In this document: piece after piece, positions 1 to 8,497 of the stretch
Position numbering within the stretch: position 1 is the stretch's first letter
How the letters are laid out: each line of letters opens with the position of its first letter
DNA from: an uncultured Coriobacteriaceae bacterium
GTDB taxonomy: Bacteria; Actinomycetota; Coriobacteriia; Coriobacteriales; Atopobiaceae
Assembly (NCBI GenBank): GCA_902779675.1
Contig: CACZCK010000006.1
Location: 1 to 64,000 of the forward strand
Reading direction: 5' to 3'
Length of the DNA stretch: 64,000 bases
Program-made: the position numbers and the translations under genes
Notes under the pieces: generated by a model
What the model saw: only the letters and a program-made list of their open reading frames with translations
Told to the model about the DNA's origin: nothing
Databases searched by the model: none

Positions 1-63
1 CGAGAGGCGGACTCGATGGAACCGGATGAGGCAGGCAACGACGAGGGGTACGATAGCTTGTAA
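1..63 (+). CDS. C-terminal end of an unidentified protein (partial)
   Basis: Frame 1 is open from the window edge to a TAA at 61-63 and encodes a 20-residue acidic tail (R-E-A-D-S-M-E-P-D-E-A-G-N-D-E-G-Y-D-S-L). Codon choice is G/C-ending like the rest of the window, which suggests the end of a real gene starting outside. Nothing in 20 residues identifies the product. The next 180 bases before the SIMPL gene show no clear terminator. Confidence 0.4.
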   Translation, partial: READSMEPDEAGNDEGYDSL

Positions 64-243
64 CGTTGGATCTTGGTCCAAGTTCACCACCGCAGTCCCG
101 ATGTGGTCAAATTAGGCCGACGCTAACACCACTTCCGATGCTCGCATTCTAGAAAACGGGTCGGACAGCAATTGAACCCGCCTCTCCCCTCTCTCACATC
201 CCGTACACTACCCTCAGCATCCCACCACGCGACAGGAGCCGCC

Positions 244-930
244 ATGGACTCTCAGGACCACCGCCTCGTCAACGTCGACGTCGAGCTCGAGCGCGACTTC
301 CCCGTCGACACCATCTCCGTCACCATCAACCTGGAGGGCACGCACAAAACGCGCGAGGCCTGCACCAACGAGTACAACCAGCTCCTCGCCGAGGTGCTAG
401 CCGCCCTCGCTGGCGCGGGCATCCCCGCGGACGAGGTCAAGAACAGCGACTACCACATCTCCGCCCACACCGAGGAGCTCTACGTCAAGGACGAGGACGG
501 CGACTACTACCAGGCCACCAACAAGCTCGTGGGCTACGACTACTCCGCCAGCATGAGCCTCACGAGGCCCTTCGCCGACTCCGACGACGCCAAGGCCATC
601 TGGGTCGCGCTCGCCTCCTGCAGCGACGCCGTGCACTTCTCCGTCGACTTCACCCTGGCCGACAGGGAGGCCGCCAAGTCGTCGCTGCTCGCCGACGCCG
701 TGACCGAGGGCCGCAGGCGCGCCGACATCCTCGCCGCGGCGGCCGGCGCCCGCGTCACCGGGATCCACTCCATCAGCTACGGGTACGCCCGCAGCTACGC
801 GCGCGGCGCCATGATGGCGCCCGCCGGCAACGCGCTGTACAAGGCGTACGAGTCCGCCCCCAACTTCAACCCCGAGGACCAGAGCATCACCTGCGCGGTG
901 CAGATGCAGTGGCGCATGGAGCTGGGGTAA
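244..930 (+). CDS. SIMPL-domain (DUF541) protein
   Basis: A 228-residue protein of the SIMPL/DUF541 family, recognised from the N-terminal beta-strand pattern (VNVDVELERDFPVDTISVTI) and from its similarity in layout to the SIMPL lipoprotein at 55152. The family is usually periplasmic or surface-associated with poorly defined roles in stress or signalling. Unlike the copy at 55152, this one has no signal peptide or lipobox from the chosen start and may be cytoplasmic. The ATG at 244 is preferred over the upstream in-frame TTG at 172 because AGGAG lies at 234-238, five bases before it. Its neighbours give no functional clue. Confidence 0.75.
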   Translation: MDSQDHRLVNVDVELERDFPVDTISVTINLEGTHKTREACTNEYNQLLAEVLAALAGAGIPADEVKNSDYHISAHTEELYVKDEDGDYYQATNKLVGYDYSASMSLTRPFADSDDAKAIWVALASCSDAVHFSVDFTLADREAAKSSLLADAVTEGRRRADILAAAAGARVTGIHSISYGYARSYARGAMMAPAGNALYKAYESAPNFNPEDQSITCAVQMQWRMELG

Positions 931-1229
931 GGGTCTGGCCTACGCCCGGCACAGGACGTGTTGTTGTCGCAACTGGTACGCAGTTGCGGTCGCCAAGACG
1001 CCTCCGCGGGCCCCTTGGCGGCAGAATCTGCGGACCAGTGCCCTCCCCCAGCTGCTCCACATAAATTATTGTCCGACTTGTATGCTATAGGTGGTCTTCC
1101 CCATCGGGTCGGCCATCCAGCGAGCTTCCAACCACTGGCAAAACCGAGCTGCCAGCTGAGGCGGCCGCACACGTCGAGGCATATGCTTCATGTTTCCCAG
1201 AACGTCGAGGCAGAAGGGAGAGCAGCACC
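931..1229. other. Intergenic stretch with a short dyad
   Basis: No convincing gene. The main structure is a perfect 8-bp inverted repeat, CGCAACTG / CAGTTGCG with a GTACG loop, near 968-988. It has no T-run, so it could be an operator or a weak terminator for the SIMPL gene. An AT-richer patch around 1060-1090 could hold the promoter of the HTH gene, but no hexamer pair is convincing. Confidence 0.3.
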
Positions 1230-1634
1230 ATGACAGCATCCAAAATGCACCAGCGCGACACCACACGCACCTTTGGACCTCCCGGCAGCAAGAGCCTCGC
1301 AGGCATCCGCGAGGCACTGGGCATACCTCTCCAAGAGATGGCCACCTCGCTGGGCCTCAGCGCCGAGGCTCTCGCCATCTACGAGCGGCATCCTGGCTGG
1401 CTTTCGGCCCAGCAGCTCGGGCCCTTCGCCGAGCGCTACCACATAAGCTTGGACGACTTCGCGCAGCTCGAGGGCATCAGCGAGGAGGACGATGCGCAAA
1501 TCCTGGACCTCACCGGCCACATTGAGGCCGAATGGGTCCTCTACATCGACCAGCTCCGAGAGATGGTGGCGAGCCATCACGCGGCGCAGGCCTCACCTCA
1601 CACAAAGCCAGACCAAGGCCCCATGCACACATAG
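1230..1634 (+). CDS. Helix-turn-helix (XRE-like) DNA-binding protein
   Basis: A 134-residue protein whose central part (about residues 27-85) reads as an XRE/Cro-type helix-turn-helix: 'IREALGIPLQEMATSLGLS' is the usual helix 1 to helix 3 pattern, followed by a helical segment (LGPFAERYHISLDDF) like the end of such domains. The C-terminal 50 residues are helical and acidic with no known domain. ATG 1230 follows a GAAGGGAG ribosome-binding site. Probably a small transcriptional regulator; its target is unknown. The convergent lipoprotein gene ends 76 bases downstream with no obvious terminator between them. Confidence 0.6.
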   Translation: MTASKMHQRDTTRTFGPPGSKSLAGIREALGIPLQEMATSLGLSAEALAIYERHPGWLSAQQLGPFAERYHISLDDFAQLEGISEEDDAQILDLTGHIEAEWVLYIDQLREMVASHHAAQASPHTKPDQGPMHT

Positions 1635-1710
1635 AGACGCACGCCCAGCACCCTTGTGCCAGCCGTGCGCCTCGCTACGCTTGTTGGCTCAGCGGGTTGC
1701 CCCGCGCTCC

Positions 1711-2307
1711 CTACTCCGCCTGTTGGTTGAAGTGCAGCTCCAGCGCCGCAGCCTCTTCCTCGCTTAGCTCGGTGGTGCCCATCGACAAGGCGATGCTCTG
1801 CATCACCGTGCCCGCACTCACGCGTCCGCTGCTCTCCTCGCTGTCGTCGTTGCTCGTGAGGACGCCCGCATCAACCAAGTCCTTCACGTTGGCGGCCTTG
1901 TCCAGGTCCTTGAACAGGAACAGGATGCAGTAGTAGTCGCCCTCGTCGGTGATGCTCTTGCTCGCGCACTCGATGGCGTCAAAGACCACGCCCTCGTAGA
2001 ACGAGTCGGCCAGCTCCTGGGCGTCCTCGCCGCTAAAGTCGGACTTCATCAGGTGCACCTCGTCGGCCATGCCAGTCAGCAGGTCGTTCTTGTGCTTGAT
2101 GATCTCGATTTCGTCCTCTTCGCCGGTCTCGCGGTAGATCACCACCTGGTAGTACTTCATGCTGTCGCCCACGTCGTACAGCATCGACGGCTTGGTGTCG
2201 TACACCACGTACTTGTCGGGCTCGGGAGACGAGCAGGCGCCGAGAACCAGCGTCAGGCAGACGAGCAGCGCGGTGGCCAGCGCTCCCAGGGTGAGGCGTT
2301 TCTTCAT
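1711..2307 (-). CDS. Predicted lipoprotein of unknown function
   Basis: A 198-residue protein starting MKKRLTLGALATALLVCL with a lipobox (LVLGAC, Cys25), so predicted to be lipid-anchored outside the membrane. The mature part is acidic and contains no family I recognise. It carries a mid-protein motif rich in D/E (GEEDEIEIIKHKND) and a Ser/Glu-rich tail. ATG 2307 is chosen over longer in-frame starts because it directly begins the signal peptide and follows AAGGGGG. It stands alone, convergent with the HTH gene. Confidence 0.7.
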   Translation of the reverse strand: MKKRLTLGALATALLVCLTLVLGACSSPEPDKYVVYDTKPSMLYDVGDSMKYYQVVIYRETGEEDEIEIIKHKNDLLTGMADEVHLMKSDFSGEDAQELADSFYEGVVFDAIECASKSITDEGDYYCILFLFKDLDKAANVKDLVDAGVLTSNDDSEESSGRVSAGTVMQSIALSMGTTELSEEEAAALELHFNQQAE

Positions 2308-2451
2308 GGGTTCCCCCTTGCATCGGGTCTGGACAGCCACGCGTCGGCTGCCCCACGGCATGACCCCACCTTAACAAAGCTTAAAGTGTCTCGGTTGCCA
2401 AGCGGGCAGGTCAGTCCCCATACGGTAGCCAATGCCACCTTGGCACAGCTG

Positions 2452-3558
2452 CTAGTGCGTGGCGCCAAAGGGTGCACTCGCCAGCGCCGCACTGCGATAG
2501 GCGGGGTCATCGGTCACCTCGCGAATCACCTCGACCTCGGGCGGGAAGCAGATCTCCGCCTCGGGGCTGGTGAGCTCTATCTGCAGGATGGCCTGGTCGT
2601 CCCACCAGGGGTAGACGTCCAGCTCAAAGCACTGACCCTGGTATGGCAGGCAGTAGCGCGTCTTGGTCAGCTCGCGGCGCGCCGGGTCGGCCTGGCCCAG
2701 GATGTTCTCATACTCGCGCAGCGTCAGGCGCTGACGGCGCACCAGGCGCTTGCGCGAGCCCTCGATGCGCTTCTCGGTGAGGTAGAAGGTGTTCCACCCA
2801 TCCGAGCCGATCTTGCGCACGCGCACCTCGGTGTCGGGGTCGGATCGCAGGTAAATCTGCGAGATCTCCACCCGCTCGCAACCGGGGATGGCCTCCAGCT
2901 GTGCGATGTCGGGGTACGCCACGATAAACGACCGCTTGGTGGGCTTGGGGGCCTCCTCGCCCAGCACGTACGAGATCTCACGGATCAGTCGGTCCATCTT
3001 ACCCGCGAAGTCGGTGGAGTTGTCGATGATTCGCAGATGGTGGTGGGCGGCCCACGCCTCGATGAAGCCGTCGTCCATGGCGGCGGCCTCTTCCAGCGTC
3101 TCGTGGCGAGCTGCGTTGTTGTCGTTGGTGTAGTAGTCCTCGGCACCCTTGGCGGCCGTTACCAGGTGGAAGACGGCATCGTAGCTGTCGCGCAGCTGGG
3201 CCTCGGTGTAGCCCAAATCGGCAATCACGCGCTGAAACTCGTCGGCCGTCATGTAGTACTTGTTGTCCAGCATGCCGCGGTCGCACACGATGAGGATCTT
3301 GTCGTCGTCCATGCCGCGCGCCGCGCGCTCAAAGGCGCGCTCGGTGGTAACCTGTACCTTCATCTGGCACCACTGGTACTCCTCGCCCGAGGCGCACTCC
3401 CAGGGCAGGATGCCGTTGGTCTTGAACTCCGTGGCGGGCTCGGGCACCGTGATGACCTTGTAGCCCAGGCGGGTGAAGGCGGTGCGGATGCTGGCGAGTG
3501 CGGTGGTCTTACCTCCGCAGACTCCGCCGGTGACGACGATCTTGGTGATGGCGGGCAT
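2452..3558 (-). CDS. P-loop (Ttd14/NadR-like) ATPase fused to a CYTH domain, copy A
   Basis: A 368-residue two-domain protein. Residues 5-180 form a P-loop kinase-like domain with Walker A GGVCGGKT (11-18) and a Walker B-like ILIVCDRG. Residues from about 188 form a CYTH/triphosphate-tunnel domain with charged beta-strand motifs such as IYLRSDPDTEVRVRK and LTEKRIEGSRKRLVRR. CYTH domains bind or hydrolyse triphosphorylated substrates, and the paired ATPase resembles the Ttd14/NadR-like AAA group. The real substrate is unknown. GAGGAG precedes ATG 3558. The next gene upstream is a full-length paralogue, so this is a tandem duplication. Confidence 0.75.
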   Translation of the reverse strand: MPAITKIVVTGGVCGGKTTALASIRTAFTRLGYKVITVPEPATEFKTNGILPWECASGEEYQWCQMKVQVTTERAFERAARGMDDDKILIVCDRGMLDNKYYMTADEFQRVIADLGYTEAQLRDSYDAVFHLVTAAKGAEDYYTNDNNAARHETLEEAAAMDDGFIEAWAAHHHLRIIDNSTDFAGKMDRLIREISYVLGEEAPKPTKRSFIVAYPDIAQLEAIPGCERVEISQIYLRSDPDTEVRVRKIGSDGWNTFYLTEKRIEGSRKRLVRRQRLTLREYENILGQADPARRELTKTRYCLPYQGQCFELDVYPWWDDQAILQIELTSPEAEICFPPEVEVIREVTDDPAYRSAALASAPFGATH

Positions 3559-3648
3559 GCGAATCTCCTCACGACGGGTGTCGCGTTCGTGGTCACATCA
3601 AAGGATACACGAAACCCGTGCCCACCGCGGCAAGCCCTTCGCGCGTAA

Positions 3649-3680
3649 GTGGTCACTAGGGGTTACCCCCTAGTGACCAT
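3649..3680 (-). repeat. 13-bp palindrome between the tandem P-loop/CYTH genes
   Basis: Perfect dyad: GGTCACTAGGGG at 3651-3662, loop TTAC, complement at 3667-3678, extended by one T-A pair. It begins only 3 bases past the stop codon of the upstream paralogue (copy B) and about 90 bases before the start of copy A. There is no U-run on the minus strand, so it may be an mRNA-stabilising hairpin or an operator rather than a classical terminator. Confidence 0.6.
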
Positions 3681-3683
3681 GTG

Positions 3684-4787
3684 CTAGTGCGTGGCGCCCT
3701 TGGGCTTGGAGGCAATCACCGCGTTGCGGTACGTTGGGTCGCCCGTCACCTCGCGAATCACCTTGATCTGGGGCGGGAAGGCGACCGGCGTCTCCTCGTT
3801 GGAGAGCTCGATCTCAGCGATGGCCTGGTCATCCCAGCAGGGGAAGACATCGATCTCAAAGTACTGCCCCTCGTAGGTCAGGCAGTAGCGAGTCTTCTCG
3901 ATGCAACGCATCTTGGGGTCGGCCTGCAGCAGCAGCATCTCGTACTCGCGCTCGGTCAGGCGACGCTGGCGCACCAGGTGCTTGTGCGTGCCCTCGATGG
4001 CCTTCTCCGTAAAGGTGAAGATGGCCTCTCCCGACTGGCCACGCTGGCGGATGCGGATCTCGCGGTCGGGGTCGGAGCGCAGGTAGTACTGCACGATGGG
4101 CACCTTCTGGCAGTTGGGCAGGCTGTCCAGCCACTCCAGGTCGGGGTACTCGATCAGGAACTTGCGCTCCATCTCGTAGGGGGCGAGCTCGCCCAAAAAG
4201 TAGGTGATCTCGCGGATCAGCTGGCGCAACTTGCCCTCAAAGTCGCTGCGGTTGTCGATCACGCGGAAGTGCGGGTGGCCCGTCCACGCCTCGATGAACT
4301 TGTCATCCAGCTCTCGCGCCTGTTCCACCGTCTCGTAGCGGGCGCCGTTGTTCTCCAGCGTGTAGAACTCCTCCGCGCCCTTGGCTGCCGTCACCAGGTG
4401 GAACACGGCATCGTAGCCGTCGCGCAGCTCCGCCTCGTTCATGCCCAGGTAGTCCAGCACGTGGGCAAACTCCTCGTCGGTCATGTAGGCCCGGTTGTCC
4501 AGCTCGCCGCGGTCGCACACGATCACGATCTTGTTGTTGGGCATGGTGGCCGCCGCCTGCTCAAAGACGCGCTCCTTCTGCAGCTGCATCTTCATCTGGC
4601 ACTTCTGGTACTCCTCGTTGGAGCCGCAGGTCCACGGGGCCACGCCGCCGCTGATCAGAGCCGTAGCCGTCTCGGGCACCACCAGCACCGTGTAGCCCAG
4701 GTGCGAGAGGGCCGTCTGGATGCGCGTGAGGGCGGTGGTCTTGCCGCCGCATGGTCCTCCGGTCACGACGATCTTGGTAATGGACAT
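3684..4787 (-). CDS. P-loop (Ttd14/NadR-like) ATPase fused to a CYTH domain, copy B
   Basis: A 367-residue paralogue of the gene at 2452 with the same architecture: Walker A GGPCGGKT (10-17), Walker B-like IVIVCDRG, shared HLVTAAKGAE block, then a C-terminal CYTH domain (IQVKVIREVTGDPTYRN near the end; both copies end in GATH). AAGGGGG lies before ATG 4787. Two adjacent copies suggest either recent duplication or two substrates. The family is inferred to couple nucleotide binding to a triphosphate-processing tunnel domain; no pathway genes flank it. The duplication is certain from the sequence, the biochemical role is not. Confidence 0.75.
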   Translation of the reverse strand: MSITKIVVTGGPCGGKTTALTRIQTALSHLGYTVLVVPETATALISGGVAPWTCGSNEEYQKCQMKMQLQKERVFEQAAATMPNNKIVIVCDRGELDNRAYMTDEEFAHVLDYLGMNEAELRDGYDAVFHLVTAAKGAEEFYTLENNGARYETVEQARELDDKFIEAWTGHPHFRVIDNRSDFEGKLRQLIREITYFLGELAPYEMERKFLIEYPDLEWLDSLPNCQKVPIVQYYLRSDPDREIRIRQRGQSGEAIFTFTEKAIEGTHKHLVRQRRLTEREYEMLLLQADPKMRCIEKTRYCLTYEGQYFEIDVFPCWDDQAIAEIELSNEETPVAFPPQIKVIREVTGDPTYRNAVIASKPKGATH

Positions 4788-4931
4788 GGCACGAACCCCC
4801 TTGGTGGCGTCACTCGCTCCTCTTCATGACCATCATAGCGCGAAGCATTCCTCCGCGGGACACACCGTCGCCGCAACCCAAACGTATGCACACGATTCAT
4901 TTGTGCAATATACCTTTTGTCCCCAATCTGT

Positions 4932-6247
4932 ATGCGCAGGGCCTTTGTGGGCACACTCGGCGCCGCCAGCCTCACGCTCGCAGCGTGCGGCGGCAGCTCT
5001 GACGGAGGAAGCGAAGTCGCTCCGTTCGACGGCAAGGTAACTGGTTCCATTACCGCGCATGTCCAGGGTTACGACTGGGGCTGCGGCGTCGACAAGATCA
5101 CCCTCGTGCTCGATCAGGCCCTCGACGCCATCGACGTCGACAGCCTCACCGTCACCGAGCACAAGCAGACCACCGACTGGACGCCGAGGACTTCCCCGTC
5201 ATCGAGGCCGACTTCCCGCGCACCATCACCGCGGCCGCCGTCGACGGCACCAACGTGACCCTCGACCTGGCCTGCGACCCCAACAACGGCAGCCCGTTCC
5301 TGTACACCATGGCCACCGGCTACAACACCTGGTGCGACCCGTATGACCTTAACATCGCCATCGCCGAAGGCGCCGAGCTTACCGTGGGCGGCGAGGCCGT
5401 GACCGCGCTCGAGATCTCGGCCAAGCCTTCCGAGATGGTTCTCCAGTGCTTCGAGCAGGGTTGGAACACCGACTCCATGGAGACCAAGGCCGGCACCACC
5501 TACCAGTACGCGTACTGGGATCCCGAGGAGGAGAGCAAGAACCTGGTCGTCTGGCTGCATGGCGCCGGCGAAGGCGGCACCGAGGCCACCGACCCCACCG
5601 TCACCATCCTTGCCAACAGGGTCGTGGCCCTCTCCGAGGACGACTTCCAGGGCACCGTGGGCGGTGCGCACGTCGTGGCTCCGCAGTCCCCCACCATGTG
5701 GATGGACCAGGACGGCAACAAGACCTACATCGCCGAGGACGCTACCGAGATCAGCTCGATCTACACCGAGAGCCTCGAGGAGTTCATCGACACCTACGCC
5801 GAGAAGGTCGGCGCCGAGAAGATCTTTGTCTGCGGCTGCTCCAACGGCGGCTTCATGACCCTGTGGATGGGCATCCATCGTCCCGACAAGTACGTGGGCA
5901 TCGCCCCCATCTGCGAGGCGATCCCCGACGGCGCCATCTCCGACGAGCAGATCGAGGGCATCAAGGACCTGCCGATGTACTTCGTCTGGTCTGACGACGA
6001 CACCACCGTCGACCCCACGACCCACGAGATTCCCACGGTCGACCGCCTCAAGAAGGCCGGTGCCTCCAACCTGCACGTCTCCACGACCGAGCACGTGGTG
6101 GACACCTCCGGCGAGTACACCGACGAAGAGGGCAACCCCTACATGTACGCCGGCCACTGGAGCTGGATCTACTTCGATAACAACGACTGCGAGTGCGACG
6201 ACGACGGCATGAAGGCCTTCGACTTCGTTGCCGAGTGCTTCAAGTAG
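4932..6247 (+). pseudogene. Esterase/prolyl-oligopeptidase-like lipoprotein with a -1 frameshift
   Basis: Two overlapping frames together encode one alpha/beta-hydrolase lipoprotein. The first part (from ATG 4932, or TTG 4917) has a signal peptide ending LTLAAC and a beta-sandwich-like domain. It runs to W-5178-5180 (TGG). The remainder is in the -1 frame, starting GAC at 5180 and running EDFPVIEADFPRTIT onward to TAG 6245-6247, with the nucleophile elbow GCSNGG and downstream His/Asp candidates. One base is missing next to TGG 5178-5180; no slippery heptamer is present, so an indel or a sequencing error is likelier than programmed frameshifting. If intact, it would be a surface-anchored esterase with an Ig-like N-terminal domain. 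No clear ribosome-binding site precedes the start. Confidence 0.65.
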
Positions 6248-6273
6248 GACCTACGACAGAGCGAGTGCCTCAT

Positions 6274-6308
6274 GGGGGCGGGCGTCTGGGGCGCCCGCCC
6301 CTCTTTGT
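6274..6308 (+). terminator. Rho-independent terminator after the esterase-like gene
   Basis: GC-rich hairpin with 9-bp arms (6275-6283 and 6293-6301) followed by TCTTTGT, 27 bases after the stop at 6247. Confidence 0.6.
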
Positions 6309-6359
6309 GGGCAAGGCGCTAAACTAGGGCCGTCGGCACGACGCGAGAGGAGGATGCGC

Positions 6360-6806
6360 ATGGACAGGCGAGCAATCGTGATGGTGCTGCCTGTAGCGGT
6401 GACGCTCGGCGCCATCTTCCTTCTGGCGCAGCAGGACATCAACGGTACGGAGAAGCTGGCCTGGCGAGTGGAACAGGCGCTTGTGCACGTGGTGCCACCC
6501 ACTGGCAAGGGCGAAATCGGTGAGCCAACGTGGTTCGGGCTCACCATCCGCCGGCTGGCGCATGTGGCGGAGTTCTTTGCCCTCGGGCTGGCGGTGGCGC
6601 TGGCGCTGCACATGCTGGCACCCGCGCGCCTTGCGCTCGACCCGCGCGTGGCGTATCTGGCGGTATGCTTTGTGGCCTCGCTCGCCGATGAGCTGCATAA
6701 GCTCTTTGTGCCCGGGCGCCACTTTGACACCAAGGACCTGCTGCTCGACGCCGCCGGCTACCTGCTGGCGCTGGCCCTCTGGCAGTTTGCCGGACTCCTG
6801 ACCTAG
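6360..6806 (+). CDS. VanZ-family membrane protein
   Basis: A 148-residue membrane protein with the VanZ signatures: helix 2 motif IRRLAHVAEFFALGL and the motif DELHKLFVPGRHFDTKDLLLD before the last helix. Four transmembrane segments are predicted from the hydrophobic blocks. VanZ proteins contribute to teicoplanin resistance in enterococci, but most homologues are uncharacterised envelope proteins. ATG 6360 is preferred over ATG 6354 because AGGAGG at 6348-6353 abuts the earlier codon. It is convergent with recN and shares a large inverted repeat with it at the 3' end. Confidence 0.8.
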   Translation: MDRRAIVMVLPVAVTLGAIFLLAQQDINGTEKLAWRVEQALVHVVPPTGKGEIGEPTWFGLTIRRLAHVAEFFALGLAVALALHMLAPARLALDPRVAYLAVCFVASLADELHKLFVPGRHFDTKDLLLDAAGYLLALALWQFAGLLT

Positions 6807-6864
6807 CTCGCGCAAAGGGGCACCATTCGTGCAAAAGGAAGTATCCCTTATGCGCGAAGCTAGG
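6802..6864. terminator. Bidirectional hairpin spanning both stop codons of vanZ-like and recN
   Basis: CCTAGCT(C)GCGCAAAGGG at 6802-6819 is nearly the reverse complement of CCCTTATGCGCGAAGCTAGG at 6845-6864, with a one- or two-base bulge. The arms contain the TAG of the plus-strand gene and the CTA (TAG) of recN. No strong T-run is present on either side, so termination is inferred from structure and position. Confidence 0.5.
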
Positions 6865-8488
6865 CTTGTGCGGCGGCGAGCATCTCGCGTGCGTGGGCGA
6901 GCGACGCCTCGCTCGTGTCGCCCGAGAGCATGCGCGCGATCTCGGCCACGCGCTGGTCGCCCGAAATCTGCACGAGCGTCGTCTCGGGCACGTCGCCGGC
7001 CGACTTGCTCACCAGGTAGTGGCATGACCCCATGACGGCCACCTGAGCCAAGTGCGTGACCACGATCACCTGGTGTGTGTGCGCGAGGTCTGCCAGCACC
7101 TGCGCCAGCGCAACGGCCGTCGCGCCGCCCACGCCGGCATCTACCTCGTCGAAGACCAGCGTCTCGGTACCGTCGGCCTCGCCGAGCACCACCTTGCAGG
7201 CAAGCATCACGCGACTGACCTCACCACCCGAGGCAATCCTGCGCAGCGGGCGCGCCGTCATGCCCGCACCCGGACGGTACAGCAGCTCCACGCGGCTGGG
7301 ACCGGCCGTGGTCCACTGCGAGCGCGGCAGGCGCTCGACCTGCACCGCGAGCTGGGCCGAACCCATCTCGAGGCGTGCCATCTGCTCGGTGACGGCCTGC
7401 GCCAGGCGTGGGGCCGCCTCGATGCGCGCCTTGTCGAGCGCCTCGGCACACGAGAGCAGGTGCGCCTCGGCGGCCTCGAGTGCCTTGCGTGCCTTGCGCT
7501 GACGCTCTCCCCCATCCTGTGCGGCGGCCACCAGCTCGGCGGCCTGGGAACGGCGCTCCAGCACGTCGGCCATGCGCGGGCCATAGGTGCGCATGAGCCC
7601 CTGGAAGGAGGCCATGCGCGTTTGCATACGCTCAAGCTCGTCGGGGTCAAGCTCCACCGAGTCGCGGTAGGAGCGCAGGTCGGAGGCCACGTCCTCGATG
7701 TCGATGAGCGAGCTCTCCAGGCGCTCGGCCAGATGGTCGAGCGAGCCGTCAAACGACGAGGCGTCGCGCAGCCAGTCGATGGCCTCGCCCAAGGCGTCGG
7801 CGGCGCCGTTCTCGCCCGTCACGGCCTCGTGTGCGCTGCCCACCGCACGCAGCAGCGACTCCGCGTGCTCGGCGCGCGGAAGGGTGACTTCCAGCTCGTC
7901 GAACTCCTCCTGGCTCGGGCCAATCTCGTCGATGCGCCGCAGCACAAAGGCCGCCTCGTCAAGGCGCTCGTCGGCAGCGCGGCTCATCTCCTCGATGCGC
8001 TCCAGCTCCTTGGCGGCAGCCCGCGCCTGCGCGAGCGCCTCGGCATACGCCTCGTGCAGCGGCCCCACCCGCTCGGCCGCCCAAGCATCGAGCAAGGCCA
8101 CGTGTGCCGCAGGGTCCAGCAGGCGCTGGTGCTCGTGCTGGCCGCAGAGGTCGATGGTCGTACCGATGGTTGCGCCGAGCTCGCGCACCGAGGCCATGTG
8201 TCCGTCGATCTGCACGCGACCGCGGCCGGCAGCCTCCACGCGGCGGCGCACCACGCAGCCATCTGGGTCCCCGCCGCTCACGTACACGCGCGCCTCGACC
8301 TCCAGCGCATCGGCTCCTTCGCGCACCGCCGAAGCGTCGGCACGCTCGCCCACCAGCAGCTTTATGGCGCTGAGCAGCGCCGTCTTGCCGGCGCCCGTCT
8401 CGCCCGTAAGCACGGTGAGACCCGCGGCGGGCGTGATGGCTGCCTCTCGGATGAGCGCGACGTTGCGCACGCAGAGCTCGTCGATCAT
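6860..8488 (-). CDS. recN: DNA repair protein RecN
   Basis: A 542-residue SMC-like ATPase. Walker A GETGAGKT spans 29-36. A long coiled-coil region occupies the middle. The C-terminal ABC motif region contains LVFDEVDAGVGG (Walker B and D-loop). RecN acts in double-strand break repair and is a classic member of the SOS regulon. It starts 9 bases after the nadK stop and is almost certainly co-transcribed with it, under the LexA-like box at 9367-9380. The length matches the family. The 3' end converges on the VanZ-family gene. Confidence 0.95.
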   Translation of the reverse strand: MIDELCVRNVALIREAAITPAAGLTVLTGETGAGKTALLSAIKLLVGERADASAVREGADALEVEARVYVSGGDPDGCVVRRRVEAAGRGRVQIDGHMASVRELGATIGTTIDLCGQHEHQRLLDPAAHVALLDAWAAERVGPLHEAYAEALAQARAAAKELERIEEMSRAADERLDEAAFVLRRIDEIGPSQEEFDELEVTLPRAEHAESLLRAVGSAHEAVTGENGAADALGEAIDWLRDASSFDGSLDHLAERLESSLIDIEDVASDLRSYRDSVELDPDELERMQTRMASFQGLMRTYGPRMADVLERRSQAAELVAAAQDGGERQRKARKALEAAEAHLLSCAEALDKARIEAAPRLAQAVTEQMARLEMGSAQLAVQVERLPRSQWTTAGPSRVELLYRPGAGMTARPLRRIASGGEVSRVMLACKVVLGEADGTETLVFDEVDAGVGGATAVALAQVLADLAHTHQVIVVTHLAQVAVMGSCHYLVSKSAGDVPETTLVQISGDQRVAEIARMLSGDTSEASLAHAREMLAAAQA

Positions 8489-8497
8489 GGCCCCTCG

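Noticed and set aside
5170..5190. Programmed -1 frameshift in the esterase gene
   Set aside because: No X-XXY-YYZ heptamer and no nearby pseudoknot-like structure; indel or error is simpler.
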